Below are positions 1 through 8,915 of a DNA stretch of 64,000 nt, piece after piece. The notes below the pieces were generated by a model, which was not told where the DNA came from, made no database searches, and saw only the letters and a program-made list of their open reading frames with translations. The DNA comes from Neobacillus vireti (GTDB lineage: Bacteria > Bacillota > Bacilli > Bacillales > Cytobacillaceae): contig NZ_LDNB01000002.1 in the NCBI RefSeq assembly GCF_001026695.1, positions 669,388 through 733,387 of the forward strand, in the 5' to 3' direction. Within the stretch, counting starts at the first letter, position 1, and every line of letters starts with the position of its first letter. The position numbers and the translations under genes are program-made.

Positions 1-85
1 CACTCCAATCAGTGCTCAAAATCAACAATGTTCTTTAACACAGCCAATTTATAAAAAAAGTGACTATGTTTTAATTTTTCTTGCA

Positions 86-98
86 GGAAACGCTTTCA
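86..98. promoter_or_regulatory. cre-like site (possible CcpA operator)
   Basis: GGAAACGCTTTCA fits the core of the catabolite-responsive element (consensus TGNAANCGNTNNCA) with one mismatch, the T before the first G. It lies about 40 nt upstream of the first gene. CcpA control is inferred from the motif only. Confidence 0.4.
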
Positions 99-139
99 TA
101 TTTGTCGAAATATAGGACCATAGAATGGGGGGGTTGAAG

Positions 140-439
140 ATGAGTTTACAGATGGTTCATTCGATAACTATGATTGTTACGGATAAAAAACCTTGTCTCC
201 TTTGCAGTAAAGACTTTGAATATGCTGCAATCGTTAGTGGTGAGGAAATAGAAGCACTGCGGTCAATACATGACGGAAAAGTGGTTACCGATCAAGTGGT
301 TATTCTTAAAAAGAGTTTTGCCAATCATAATAAGCTACAAATTGTTGATGTAGAGATTACTGCTAAATGTCCTTATTGTCATTCTAACAATCGATTTAAT
401 CGGTTTGTAACTTTAGAAAATTCAAAGAACGAATCGTAA
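140..439 (+). CDS. Small protein with two CxxC pairs, function unknown
   Basis: This 99-residue soluble protein is not recognised as a named family. A CLLC pair near residue 20 and a CPYC pair near residue 80 could together bind one zinc ion, like a split zinc ribbon. The ATG at 140 is chosen because a G-run (127-133) sits 6 nt upstream. The upstream in-frame ATG at 125 would place that G-run inside the coding region. No signal peptide or membrane segment is visible. A cre-like site precedes it and a strong hairpin terminator follows it, so it is probably transcribed alone. Confidence 0.65.
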   Translation: MSLQMVHSITMIVTDKKPCLLCSKDFEYAAIVSGEEIEALRSIHDGKVVTDQVVILKKSFANHNKLQIVDVEITAKCPYCHSNNRFNRFVTLENSKNES

Positions 440-458
440 ACTATGGTAGAAGTTCTAG

Positions 459-494
459 AAAAAGATTGCAAATTGATGATTGCAATCTTTTTTT
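459..494 (+). terminator. Rho-independent terminator
   Basis: AAAGATTGCA pairs with TGCAATCTTT across a 10-nt loop and is followed by a T-run, directly after the CxxC protein gene. Confidence 0.8.
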
Positions 495-553
495 GATTGA
501 AAAGAGGTGGAGGCCGCATAAACGAATTAGTAGCACAAATTACCGCGATCATG

Positions 554-1411
554 CTAGTGCAAATTTCCGTCTACATATTTCCCGTAATCTGGAATGGCAA
601 TCCACTCAAATTCATTTACCAGCTTTCTTAAGCCAGTTGTTAATGGTTCTCCTGATATCGGTAAGCCATGTCCCGTTACGGCAACGGCAGGATTAAGCGC
701 TTCTAGTTTTTTTACTGATTCCCATGCTGTCTGCCAGTCTGTCGTAAGGTATCGCGGAGGACCGTTCATTTCTTGCTGCTGGGTCAAGACCTTATACAAT
801 GAGTCCTGTTTAACTGTTACAAAGGCATCGCCAACAATTAGTGCACTGTCTTCTTCTCTAAAAAAAGAAACGTGTCCAGGTGAGTGGCCTGGTGTATGAA
901 TCCATTTGTACCCGGGCATGTGAGGAATGCTTCCGTCGTGAGGAAGTTGATTTACATGATTTCCTAAATTGATTGGTTCATTAGGAAAGAGTGGCGACAT
1001 TTTTGCGACCATTCCGCCTTCTACGGTTGAATCTGGTTCAGGGTAACTTTTTTCCCCTGTTAGAAACGGCAATTCCAATTCGTGAGCATAAACAGGGATT
1101 TGCCAATGTTCCACCAACTCGATAATTGCCCCAACATGATCAAAGTGGCCATGCGTCAGGATAATCGCTTTCGGGTGGCAATGAGTTCCAAAGCGTTCTT
1201 CCGTAACGGAGATAATTTCATCGGCTGATCCGGGCATACCAGCATCAACCAAAACAAATTCTTTCGTATCAGGGTTCCCGACTAAACAAATATTGACAAT
1301 CTGAATCGTATGGCAGTATAGATCAGCGAGGACATTCATCCCTACACCACTCCCAATGGAAGTGGCGGGGATAAATCGATAATCACTTCCATAAGACATC
1401 TCCTTATCCAT
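554..1411 (-). CDS. Metallo-beta-lactamase-fold hydrolase
   Basis: This 285-residue cytoplasmic protein has the metal-binding signature of the MBL superfamily, HGHFDH at residues 87-92. Further metal-ligand motifs are HTPGHSPGH near 173-181, GDAF near 194 and GHG near 248. The fold and dinuclear metal site are well established for this family, and glyoxalase II-like or lactonase-like members share this layout, but the substrate cannot be read from sequence. The start ATG at 1411 has an AAGGGGG ribosome site upstream. The gene is convergent with the CxxC protein gene and divergent from the AarF-like gene. Confidence 0.85.
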   Translation of the reverse strand: MDKEMSYGSDYRFIPATSIGSGVGMNVLADLYCHTIQIVNICLVGNPDTKEFVLVDAGMPGSADEIISVTEERFGTHCHPKAIILTHGHFDHVGAIIELVEHWQIPVYAHELELPFLTGEKSYPEPDSTVEGGMVAKMSPLFPNEPINLGNHVNQLPHDGSIPHMPGYKWIHTPGHSPGHVSFFREEDSALIVGDAFVTVKQDSLYKVLTQQQEMNGPPRYLTTDWQTAWESVKKLEALNPAVAVTGHGLPISGEPLTTGLRKLVNEFEWIAIPDYGKYVDGNLH

Positions 1412-1507
1412 TGAAAAAACCCCCTTGTCATATTAATGTATGTATATGATTAGTTTTTTCATAATGTTTTCCATTTATTCATTAAGGATCCTACAGGGGG
1501 CTATGTG

Positions 1508-3124
1508 ATGAGAAATAAGCGCAAGTGGTTACGAATGTGGAGAATATTGTCTTTTGCGTTTTCAGCTTTTATTCGAGTGTATTGGTATCGAATTTTAAAA
1601 AAATCACAATCGGAACGGGAAAAACTATGGGGTAAAATTGGTCAGGAATTTCGTCAAACTTTATTTGAGTTAGAGGGATTATTAATCAAAGTTGGGCAAT
1701 TTTTAAGTATTCGGGCCGATTTGCTTCCAGCTAGTTTTATTAATCAAATTCAGGATTTAGTTGACCAAGTACCGGCCTCTCCTTGGGAAGAAATTAGCCT
1801 CGAATTGGAAAGGGAATGGGGAGGGCCAATTGAAGACATACTGGCTTCAATTGACGCAAAAGCAGTGGCTTCCGCTTCCATTGGAGAAGTTTACCGCGGC
1901 AAATTAAAGGACGGAACCACAGTAGCGGTAAAGGTGCAGCGTCCAGAAATCCGGTCAATTATCCAAACTGATTTTCGTTCATTGGCCATTATTATTTGGT
2001 TTGCGGATCACTTTGCACCTGTTCCTAAAGGGTTTATCAATTTTAAACTGTTGTACCAAGAGTTAAAAACGGTGATTGAACGAGAAGTAGATTTTATGAA
2101 AGAAATGGAAGCTGTTATCCATTTCCGGCAGCGGTTTCAGGCCTTTCCCAAGCTTCATATCCCCAAGGTGTATCCTGAACTTTGTACATCAAAGGTGATG
2201 GTATTGGAATGGGTTGATGCGGCTAGAATTACCGAGGTGGATTTTTTAGAGCGCTATTCGATTGACAGGGTAGAATTATCACAGCGGTTATTTCGATTAT
2301 TCATTCCTCAATGGGTAGAAGCAGGGGTTTTTCATGCGGACCCACATGCAGGAAATGTCATGATAAAGTCGGATGGCACCCTTGTCCTGCTTGATTTTGG
2401 GATGGTGGGAGAAATTTCTAAGAAGGATGCTATGAATTTTCAAGATTTAATCCAATCAATATTTGCAAAAAATTATTCTATGGCCGTAAAAGTATTGATG
2501 GATTTGGGCTTTTTTCTTCCAGATGCAAACTCAAAAACGATAGAACCATTACTTAAAGAAGCCCTTTCAATTGATTTTAACCAGTTGAAAGAAATGGATC
2601 TTTTTCAAGTGAAAAGGGATGTTAACGAGATGATTAAATCGCTGCCAATCCAAGTGCCAACACGGTTTGTTTTCTTGGGACGTTCATTTGTTACCGTTGA
2701 GGGGATGCTCCATACCATTAACCCGAATCAAGAATTTTTGGAGATTGCAAAACCTGCGTTTATCGATTGGTTAAAACAAGGTAATCAAAATAAATGGAAG
2801 CTACTAGTGAAATGGGTCCAAGCTCAGCCTGTTTTTCAAATATTCCATTCTATTACTGATTTACTAAAAACTCCAAAAAGACTCCTTGAGCAAAAAGAAA
2901 GGCAGCATCAAAGTGAGTTTTATTTTTCAATTTTTGAAAATCAAAAAAAGCAGTCGTTTTTCTTGGGTGTCCTAGGAATGGCAGGCGGCTTTTTCGGACT
3001 CTATATGAATGATCCGCTAATATTACAAATCTCTGCAGGCATCGTTGGGATTTCAGTCATTTCCTATCTGATATGCAGTGCGAGGCAAAAAAAATGGCTT
3101 AAGAATTTTGAAAAGAAGCTTTAA
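1508..3124 (+). CDS. AarF/UbiB (ABC1) family atypical kinase
   Basis: This 538-residue protein belongs to the ABC1/UbiB/ADCK family of atypical protein-kinase-like ATPases. The diagnostic KxGQ motif (KVGQFLSIRADLLP) lies near residue 60, an Ala-rich nucleotide loop (ASASIGEVYRG) near 120, VAVKVQRP near 138, HADPHAGN near 277 and DFG near 298. Two hydrophobic segments at the C-terminus (about 475-530) suggest membrane anchoring. UbiB proteins support isoprenoid-quinone metabolism; here menaquinone would be the likely quinone, but that is inference. The ATG at 1508 is preferred over GTG 1505 because AGGGGG lies 7 nt before it. No operon partner is seen. Confidence 0.88.
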   Translation: MRNKRKWLRMWRILSFAFSAFIRVYWYRILKKSQSEREKLWGKIGQEFRQTLFELEGLLIKVGQFLSIRADLLPASFINQIQDLVDQVPASPWEEISLELEREWGGPIEDILASIDAKAVASASIGEVYRGKLKDGTTVAVKVQRPEIRSIIQTDFRSLAIIIWFADHFAPVPKGFINFKLLYQELKTVIEREVDFMKEMEAVIHFRQRFQAFPKLHIPKVYPELCTSKVMVLEWVDAARITEVDFLERYSIDRVELSQRLFRLFIPQWVEAGVFHADPHAGNVMIKSDGTLVLLDFGMVGEISKKDAMNFQDLIQSIFAKNYSMAVKVLMDLGFFLPDANSKTIEPLLKEALSIDFNQLKEMDLFQVKRDVNEMIKSLPIQVPTRFVFLGRSFVTVEGMLHTINPNQEFLEIAKPAFIDWLKQGNQNKWKLLVKWVQAQPVFQIFHSITDLLKTPKRLLEQKERQHQSEFYFSIFENQKKQSFFLGVLGMAGGFFGLYMNDPLILQISAGIVGISVISYLICSARQKKWLKNFEKKL

Positions 3125-3140
3125 GAAAATTACGATTCTA

Positions 3141-3183
3141 TTGGTGACCGAAACGTCCCCAAAAAAGAAAAAGTGGTCACCAA
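3141..3183. repeat. Inverted repeat downstream of the AarF-like gene
   Basis: TTGGTGACC and GGTCACCAA form a 9-bp perfect stem with a 25-nt A-rich loop. Part of the arm (TTCTATTGGT) recurs at 3190-3199. It may be an extra 3'-end structure or a degenerate dispersed repeat. Confidence 0.45.
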
Positions 3184-3220
3184 TATAAGTTCTATTGGTA
3201 ATCGCCAAAATATTCACAGA

Positions 3221-3248
3221 AAAAAGGTGACTCTATCAGTCACCTTTT
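3221..3248. terminator. Bidirectional terminator between convergent genes
   Basis: AAAAGGTGACT pairs with AGTCACCTTTT around CTATC. The A-run on one side and T-run on the other let it serve both the AarF-like gene and the minus-strand deacetylase gene. Confidence 0.75.
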
Positions 3249-3257
3249 ACAAAGTTC

Positions 3258-4388
3258 CTACCTAGGTTCAACCATAGCGGCGAATTGATTGATGGTTGTG
3301 GAGTTGGATATTCGCACTCGGCGCATGCGCATGAATTCATCGGTTTCGCCTTTTTCGATAAATTGCCCTGGCTTAGTTGTAGTTGCAAATTTGTAATACT
3401 TTTTCGTTTCCTCAACGACCTGATCATTGAAATGGCCAAATGGGTAGGCAATCGCAATTACAGGCTTACCAGTAATTTGCTCGATTTTTTCCTTTGCAGC
3501 ATTCAATTCTTGTTCGTAATTCGTTATTTCTGGCAGATCTGCATGTGACATCGTGTGGGATTGGATTGAGAAAATCCCTGAATTCACCATTTCTTTTATA
3601 TCCTCCGTTGACAGACGGGAGGGACTGCTGTCAATCGAGCCTGCGATAACATATTCAGTAGCTGTAGGCTGAAACTGATCATCTTTCAATTCTTGAAGAA
3701 TTCGAAAGGCATTTAAGTTGTTTTTCATGCCGTCATCGAAAGTGACAAGTATCGGTTTATTTACTTTATTGACTTCATCCCAGCGTTCAAATGTAAGAAG
3801 AGTGTAATCCTTATCCTTTAAATAGCTCATTTGCGCTTCAAAATTAGCGGGGGTAACGAATAAATCCTTTAACCCCACCCCTTTATATTCATCAATCGCA
3901 TGATACATTAGAATGGGTACACGCTGTTGAAACGTCAAAGTTGATTTTGCAAGCAGGATTTGAGATCCATCTTCAGTTACCTCGTATGCCTCAATCTGAT
4001 ACTCACCCCGAGATCCGGAAAATTCCTTTATATCAAATAAGAATGGAAAGTCATTTTCTTTTTGAGTAGCTGTGAACATCTTTATACCTTTTTTACCATC
4101 TGCAGTGCACCAAATATGGTAATTAATTTTGGAAACATCATTTTTTCTACCTACTGTTGAAAGGACAGCATGAGTAGAATCAAAAGCAATCGGACTAATC
4201 GCAATAGTTGCTTGGGGCTCAAATACGGGAATTTTTTTAATTTGTGGCGAAACCTTGCTCATTTTCATCGTTACTTTTGAATTTGCTGCAGGCATGTCTA
4301 CTTTATGGGTGCTTGCATTTACTTCCTTCAAACTGCAGCCGGATAATAGTAATGTGAAAATAAGAGCAAAATATTGTAGTTTCTGCAT
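3258..4388 (-). CDS. Lipoprotein polysaccharide deacetylase with GBS Bsp-like repeat
   Basis: This 376-residue surface lipoprotein has a signal peptide ending in the lipobox LLSGC. A segment at about 55-155 resembles the GBS Bsp-like repeat (hydrophobic strands, 'IWCTADGKKG', 'GEYQIEAYEV'). The C-terminal half is a NodB-type carbohydrate esterase 4 domain: TFDDG (metal and catalytic Asp), HTMSHADL (metal His pair) and YPFGHFND. The family deacetylates peptidoglycan or surface polysaccharide outside the cell. The ATG at 4388 is chosen over upstream in-frame ATGs (4397, 4502) because AAGGATGG sits about 5 nt before it and the lipoprotein signal starts there. Confidence 0.85.
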   Translation of the reverse strand: MQKLQYFALIFTLLLSGCSLKEVNASTHKVDMPAANSKVTMKMSKVSPQIKKIPVFEPQATIAISPIAFDSTHAVLSTVGRKNDVSKINYHIWCTADGKKGIKMFTATQKENDFPFLFDIKEFSGSRGEYQIEAYEVTEDGSQILLAKSTLTFQQRVPILMYHAIDEYKGVGLKDLFVTPANFEAQMSYLKDKDYTLLTFERWDEVNKVNKPILVTFDDGMKNNLNAFRILQELKDDQFQPTATEYVIAGSIDSSPSRLSTEDIKEMVNSGIFSIQSHTMSHADLPEITNYEQELNAAKEKIEQITGKPVIAIAYPFGHFNDQVVEETKKYYKFATTTKPGQFIEKGETDEFMRMRRVRISNSTTINQFAAMVEPR

Positions 4389-4700
4389 TTTATCCATCCT
4401 TGAATTATAGTAATCTCGGACAATATCATACCATTTGCCGATGGGGAAGAAAAGATAATTTACGGTGCCTGACACCATATGTTTAATAATAATAGTTTGC
4501 ATTTATTTCTTAACAGTAATGTGCTGTAATTTTTGCATCCTTTAGTAATAATTGCCAAAGGAAAAAGTGTCTTTTAGCTTAAGTTGATTGGTTTTTTGTA
4601 TTATTATTGAAATAATAGTGCAAATGGGAGACAGGAATTGAATAAGCTGTTATGATTTCTGAGGGAAGTAAAATCGTTTCTATAATAGGAGTGTTGTCAG

Positions 4701-6125
4701 ATGCTTATGGACGCAACAAGAATTGAACAAGATTTTTTAGGGGAAAAAGAGATACCAATTGATGCCTATTATGGTATACAGACCTTGAGGGCAGTTGAAA
4801 ATTTTCCGATTACAGGTTATCGCATTAACGAAGAGTTAATCATGGCGCTGGCAATGGTTAAAAAAGCGGCTGCGATTGCAAATATGAATACGAAGCGGTT
4901 GTACAGCGGTCTTGGAAATGTTATGTGTCAAGCAGCCGAAGAAATTATCGAAGGAAAGTGGCATGATCAATTCATTGTTGACCCCATCCAAGGCGGAGCA
5001 GGGACATCGATGAATATGAATGCAAATGAAGTGATTGCGAACCGTGCCCTTGAATTGCTCGGACACGAAAAAGGCGCTTATATGCATTTAAGTCCAAATA
5101 GTCATGTTAATATGTCGCAATCGACAAATGATGTGTTTCCTACAGCCATACATATTGCCACATTAAAGCTCCTTGAAAAATTGCTTAAGACGATGAAAGA
5201 TATGCATCAGGTTTTTAAAGCTAAGGCAAAGCAGTTTGAAAACGTTATCAAAATGGGGCGCACCCATCTTCAAGATGCGGTGCCAATTCGACTTGGCCAG
5301 GAATTTGAGGCTTACAGCCGCGTGCTGGAACGGGATATGAAACGGATTCAACACTCACAAGGTCATTTGTTCGAAGTCAATATGGGAGCCACAGCCGTTG
5401 GGACTGGATTAAATGCAGACCCCAAATATATTAAAGATGTCGTTGAACATCTTGCACAAATAAGTGGATTACCATTGGTCAATGCCGAGCATCTTGTTGA
5501 TGCTACGCAAAACACGGATGCCTATACCGAAGTTTCTGCGGCATTGAAAGTTTGTATGATGAACATGTCGAAAATAGCTAATGACCTTAGGCTGATGGCT
5601 TCGGGTCCTCGTGCAGGGCTAGCTGAGATTACTCTGCCGGCTCGTCAGCCCGGTTCTTCGATTATGCCGGGTAAAGTGAACCCAGTCATGCCGGAACTTA
5701 TTAATCAAATAGCCTTCCAGGTGATTGGAAACGATCATACCATTTGCCTCGCTTCTGAAGCAGGCCAGCTGGAATTAAACGTTATGGAGCCTGTATTAGT
5801 CTTTAACTTGCTTCAATCGATTAGTATTATGAATAACGGATTCCGCTCATTTACTGACCATTGTCTCTCCGGGATTGAAGCAAATGAAGCCCGGTTATTA
5901 GAATATGTAGAAAAAAGTGTTGGCATCATCACGGCCGTAAATCCGCATTTAGGTTACGAAGTGGCGGCACGGATTGCCAAAGAGGCAACTGTGACCGGAA
6001 AATCTGTTCGAGAACTTTGCTTGAAGTATGATGTATTATCTGCAGAAGAGCTAGACCTAATTTTAAATATCTATGAAATGACCAAACCGGGAATTGCCGG
6101 TGCCTCACTTTTGGAAAGAGATTAA
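4701..6125 (+). CDS. aspA: Aspartate ammonia-lyase (aspartase)
   Basis: This 474-residue cytoplasmic enzyme reversibly converts L-aspartate to fumarate and ammonia, feeding aspartate into the TCA cycle. The sequence shows full-length aspartase/fumarase superfamily features: N-terminal ERDFLGE-like start (IEQDFLGEKEIPIDAYYGIQT), TSMNMNANEVIANRA near residue 100, the TH region GRTHLQDAVP near 188, and the mobile catalytic loop signature GSSIMPGKVNPVMPE near 318-332. Start ATG 4701 has ATAGGAG upstream. B. subtilis carries aspA behind ansA; no asparaginase gene is adjacent here, so the gene appears monocistronic. A fumarase identity is less likely given the aspartase-like N-terminus. Confidence 0.92.
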   Translation: MLMDATRIEQDFLGEKEIPIDAYYGIQTLRAVENFPITGYRINEELIMALAMVKKAAAIANMNTKRLYSGLGNVMCQAAEEIIEGKWHDQFIVDPIQGGAGTSMNMNANEVIANRALELLGHEKGAYMHLSPNSHVNMSQSTNDVFPTAIHIATLKLLEKLLKTMKDMHQVFKAKAKQFENVIKMGRTHLQDAVPIRLGQEFEAYSRVLERDMKRIQHSQGHLFEVNMGATAVGTGLNADPKYIKDVVEHLAQISGLPLVNAEHLVDATQNTDAYTEVSAALKVCMMNMSKIANDLRLMASGPRAGLAEITLPARQPGSSIMPGKVNPVMPELINQIAFQVIGNDHTICLASEAGQLELNVMEPVLVFNLLQSISIMNNGFRSFTDHCLSGIEANEARLLEYVEKSVGIITAVNPHLGYEVAARIAKEATVTGKSVRELCLKYDVLSAEELDLILNIYEMTKPGIAGASLLERD

Positions 6126-6143
6126 TCAAATAACGAAAAAAAA

Positions 6144-6186
6144 GAATTTATAGGGCATCCTAATCCAAGGTATGTCCTATAAATTC
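6144..6186. terminator. Bidirectional hairpin after aspA
   Basis: GAATTTATAGGGCAT pairs with ATGTCCTATAAATTC with one or two mismatches around a short loop. It lies between aspA and the convergent small gene and can terminate both. Confidence 0.65.
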
Positions 6187-6191
6187 ATTGC

Positions 6192-6497
6192 TTAAATGGA
6201 TCGGTGAATTTGCGTATACATACTTCCTTCAGCAATATTTTCGAGAAAAAAATCTCCAATCAGTTTTAGGTATTCTTCATCGTCGAACATCCTTTTATTC
6301 TGTAATTCCATTTCTGCTAATCCTTCATAAGTAGAAAGCAGCGCATAGGTGTGGTCTTTACCGGAAACGGGTGCTAATATTTCGACCTTATGAGCATAAT
6401 GTTCATTTCTGAATTTTTTAATCTCTTTTAAATTTTCTATTCCCTCTTTAAATTTCCCTTGCTTAATCACAAACGTCTGGTATACAAAAACAGACAA
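6192..6497 (-). CDS. Small ferredoxin-like alpha+beta (NIPSNAP/dimeric barrel-like) protein
   Basis: This 101-residue protein starts with a beta-strand (SVFVYQTFVIKQGK) and has a helix (EGIENLKEIKKFRNEHY) followed by EILAPVSGKDHTYALLSTYEGL. That order resembles NIPSNAP or dimeric alpha-beta barrel proteins, and the match is by general pattern only. I use the TTG at 6497 because a GGGGGTG ribosome site precedes it by 7 nt. The upstream ATG at 6533 would add an odd Cys/Trp-rich extension and ignore this site. No catalytic residues are evident. Confidence 0.6.
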   Translation of the reverse strand: MSVFVYQTFVIKQGKFKEGIENLKEIKKFRNEHYAHKVEILAPVSGKDHTYALLSTYEGLAEMELQNKRMFDDEEYLKLIGDFFLENIAEGSMYTQIHRSI

Positions 6498-6770
6498 TTT
6501 TCGACACCCCCAAAAAATGAAACAAACATACATATACTATGTACGAAATCAAACTTTTTATTCATTGTTAAGTATCGTTCATTTTCCAAAAAACTCTTTA
6601 GTAAACAAATTTAAAGTAATATAATAAATCTAAAATACTAGTTTGGAATTTTTTGCAGGAAAATGGAAATAAAAGTGGAATAGATTAGGTTATCAATGAA
6701 ACTAAACTCCATGCGAAGACGTCTAAAAGAATAAAAGGAAAAATAAGGTTAACAGTAAAAGGGGACTAGT

Positions 6771-7772
6771 TTGGAGAAAATGGCAAAGTTTACTTGGGCA
6801 ATTTCATTATTGTTGGTAGGTAGTTTAATAGGTTTAAGCGGCTGTTCTGATCAGACGACCAAAGAACAGCAAGTAAAAGCATCGGAATTGCACCCGAAGA
6901 AGGCAGAAAAGAAGGAGAGAGCGAAGAAAAAAGAGGAAGAGAAGCCGGTTATTGTTAATATTATCGATCCAAATACAAAGGATGTTATGAAAACTTTTAC
7001 ACCGAAGGACTTTGGGTATGGCATCGATGCTGAAAAGTATAAAGCCGAAATCGGCAAATGGGCAAAGGAACTTGCTAGGGGGACTAAAGAATCACCCGGA
7101 TATGACAAGCGGATGATTCTTGATAAGCTCGATGCAAATGATCAGGTTGTAAAAGGGACTCCGCAAACGATACTTGACGAAGCCGAGTTAATCGAAAACG
7201 TATTTCAAGCCTCCGAAAAAGGCGGAAATGTAGAAATTCCACTTTATGTTACAGCAAGTGGATATAACCCTGAGGAGGCAGCCAGTTTGGGAGAGGTTAT
7301 TGTTGCTTCCTTTACCACCTATTTTAATGGCAGTGTAGCCGGAAGAACTAAAAATATCGCCTTATCAGCAGAGGCCATTAATAATGTAATTCTCGGCAAC
7401 CAGGACTCTTTCTCGTTTAATACAACAGTAGGACCCAGTGATGCAGAACACGGGTATCAACCCGCTCCGGAAGCCGTTGAGGGAAAATTAGTAGAGGGGA
7501 TTGGAGGCGGAATTTGCCAGACCTCGTCTACCTTGTATAATGCGATTGATCAATTAGCAGTTGGTTATATTGAAAAACATAACCACTCGCTCCATGTAGG
7601 CTATGTTCCTACTGGAAGAGACGCAACGGTCTCCTATGGGGGCCCCGATTTTAGATTTAAAAACACAACTGGCGTACCGGTCCTCTTAAAGGCTATTGTC
7701 AAAAAAGGATCACTTACCGTCGAAGTAAGAACATCAAAAACATATCAGAGCGTAATTAAGAAGCGTGGATAA
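6771..7772 (+). CDS. VanW family lipoprotein
   Basis: This 333-residue lipoprotein has an N-terminal signal ending in LIGLSGC, then a Lys/Glu-rich linker (about 35-60). The VanW domain fills the C-terminal half and carries FSFNTTVGP and the hallmark GIGGGICQTSSTLYNA near residue 245. VanW proteins are envelope proteins found beside some vancomycin-resistance genes and in many Firmicutes; their activity is unknown. The TTG start at 6771 is supported by AAGGGGA 5-6 nt upstream, with the ATG at 6780 as an alternative. No van genes or regulators are near, so a resistance role is not supported here. Confidence 0.82.
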   Translation: MEKMAKFTWAISLLLVGSLIGLSGCSDQTTKEQQVKASELHPKKAEKKERAKKKEEEKPVIVNIIDPNTKDVMKTFTPKDFGYGIDAEKYKAEIGKWAKELARGTKESPGYDKRMILDKLDANDQVVKGTPQTILDEAELIENVFQASEKGGNVEIPLYVTASGYNPEEAASLGEVIVASFTTYFNGSVAGRTKNIALSAEAINNVILGNQDSFSFNTTVGPSDAEHGYQPAPEAVEGKLVEGIGGGICQTSSTLYNAIDQLAVGYIEKHNHSLHVGYVPTGRDATVSYGGPDFRFKNTTGVPVLLKAIVKKGSLTVEVRTSKTYQSVIKKRG

Positions 7773-7784
7773 AATTAGGTAGAT

Positions 7785-7827
7785 AAAAAAGGACATGTGT
7801 CATAATAAAATGATACAAGTCCTTTTT
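7785..7827. terminator. Bidirectional terminator
   Basis: A long imperfect stem (AAAAAGGACATGTGTCAT with ATGATACAAGTCCTTTTT) separates the VanW gene from the convergent zinc-finger-like gene. A/T-runs flank it on both sides. Confidence 0.8.
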
Positions 7828-7831
7828 ATTT

Positions 7832-8038
7832 TTATTGCATTTCCTCCCAATCCGTGTAATGGCCGCTGCCATGACAACTCGGACATTCGAACGAATTAAA
7901 GTAAGCAAATTCATTATAAGGGTACACGGTATAGCCCCGACCTTGACAATCAGGACATTTGCCTTGGTCTTTCATTGTCGAGATATGATTTTGATACCTT
8001 GTTTCTTTCCATTGATTAAATGAGTTGAGTAGTCCCAT
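7832..8038 (-). CDS. Small DnaJ-type zinc-finger-like protein
   Basis: This 68-residue protein contains two CxxCxGxG-type knuckles, CPDCQGRGY and CPSCHGSGH, the spacing used by DnaJ zinc fingers to hold one Zn. There is no J-domain or other domain. Similar short proteins are common in Bacillus and have often been mislabelled as enzymes, so no function is assigned. Start ATG 8038 has GAGGTG 6 nt upstream; the in-frame GTG 8047 overlaps that ribosome site and is rejected. Confidence 0.75.
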   Translation of the reverse strand: MGLLNSFNQWKETRYQNHISTMKDQGKCPDCQGRGYTVYPYNEFAYFNSFECPSCHGSGHYTDWEEMQ

Positions 8039-8277
8039 TTTCTTCACCTCATCGTTTTTTCTTAGTATGATAATAAAATGGAATTATTATACTTGTTTGG
8101 TTCTATTTCATTTCGGTCTATTAAGGGGATAAATAATTCTGCTTTTTCATTCAATTACTATTGGATAATAATATATTTTATGAAAAAATCGCTGATTTTG
8201 TGAGAATAATTAGAATTTTTTTAAGAGGATAATCTCTTAGAAACCCCCAAATACTAAGACAAAAAGAGGTGATATGG

Positions 8278-8451
8278 ATGGGTAAATGGAATGCGCAATC
8301 TGCCCCAAATAATAATTTAGCACCGAAGACAATCAAGACTGGCGAATTAGTAGGGGAAGAGGCAAAACATGAGTTTTCTGAGGAATTATCTGACGGCGGC
8401 GAACGGGATCAATACATTGAGCGTCAGAAAGACAATTTAAAAATGAAATAG
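8278..8451 (+). CDS. Small acidic YfhD-like protein
   Basis: This 57-residue hydrophilic protein carries EFSEELSDGGERDQ. That resembles the EFSEELAD segment of the YfhD family of small Bacillus proteins, which are often sporulation-associated. The match is from memory of the motif and is tentative. Start ATG 8278 follows a strong AAAGAGGTG site by 6 nt; the upstream ATG at 8269 is inside that region. It is monocistronic, with its own terminator. Confidence 0.6.
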   Translation: MGKWNAQSAPNNNLAPKTIKTGELVGEEAKHEFSEELSDGGERDQYIERQKDNLKMK

Positions 8452-8463
8452 TATACCAACAGC

Positions 8464-8495
8464 AGTGGCGATTCCAAAATCGTCACTATTTTTTT
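8464..8495 (+). terminator. Rho-independent terminator
   Basis: AGTGGCGATT and AATCGTCACT pair across a 4-nt loop with one mismatch, followed by seven T. Confidence 0.8.
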
Positions 8496-8503
8496 CAAAA
8501 GAC

Positions 8504-8558
8504 TTTACAAAATAATTATGACGGTGTAGAATTTCTATGTACCTAATATTTCTAGGTA
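8504..8558 (+). promoter_or_regulatory. padR promoter with overlapping PadR operator candidate
   Basis: A sigma-A-like promoter is visible: TTTACA (8504-8509), 17-nt spacer, TAGAAT (8527-8532). The element 8526-8558 begins with GTAGAATTTCTAT and contains the inverted pair ACCTA...TAGGT (8541-8557). It covers the -10 and the start region, as expected for autorepression. It recurs inverted at 9553-9585. Confidence 0.65.
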
Positions 8559-8567
8559 GGTGAGAAG

Positions 8568-8915
8568 ATGTTTAATCGTGAATTGGTAAAAGGAAGTACA
8601 TCATTAATCCTGCTGCAATTATTAAATGAGCGGGATATGTATGGTTATGAATTAGTCAAAGAATTAGAGAAGCGCAGTGACAATGGCTTGAGCGTGAAAG
8701 AGGGTACATTGTATCCTGCACTCCATAAACTCGAAAAGCAAGAGTATATCGAATGTTACTGGCAGGAACAGGAGAAAGGTCCGGCGCGCAAATATTACCG
8801 GATTACCTTGGCAGGGAAAGAATTATTAGACGAAAAAACACGTGAATGGCGGGACTTTGTTCAAGTGATGAACAAGGTGATAGGGAGATCAAAGCATGGA
8901 ACGGCCGAAGAATAG
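8568..8915 (+). CDS. PadR family transcriptional regulator
   Basis: This 115-residue winged-helix protein has the PadR signature. The HTH opens with [23 protein letters not shown]. The wing region contains [18 protein letters not shown] and [10 protein letters not shown]. PadR proteins usually repress their own promoter and an adjacent membrane-protein operon and respond to small molecules or stress. The stop overlaps the next start by 20 nt, implying translational coupling to the HAAS-like gene. The candidate operator sits on the promoter upstream. Confidence 0.9.
   Translation: MFNRELVKGSTSLILLQLLNERDMYGYELVKELEKRSDNGLSVKEGTLYPALHKLEKQEYIECYWQEQEKGPARKYYRITLAGKELLDEKTREWRDFVQVMNKVIGRSKHGTAEE

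Noticed and set aside
496..620. Short hydrophobic open frame after the first terminator
   Set aside because: It lacks an acceptable start codon and overlaps the 3' end of the MBL gene antisense.
4450..4480. GGTGCCTGACACC inverted repeat before the deacetylase gene
   Set aside because: It is a short 4-bp-arm palindrome of a kind often scattered in Bacillus intergenic DNA; no role could be supported.
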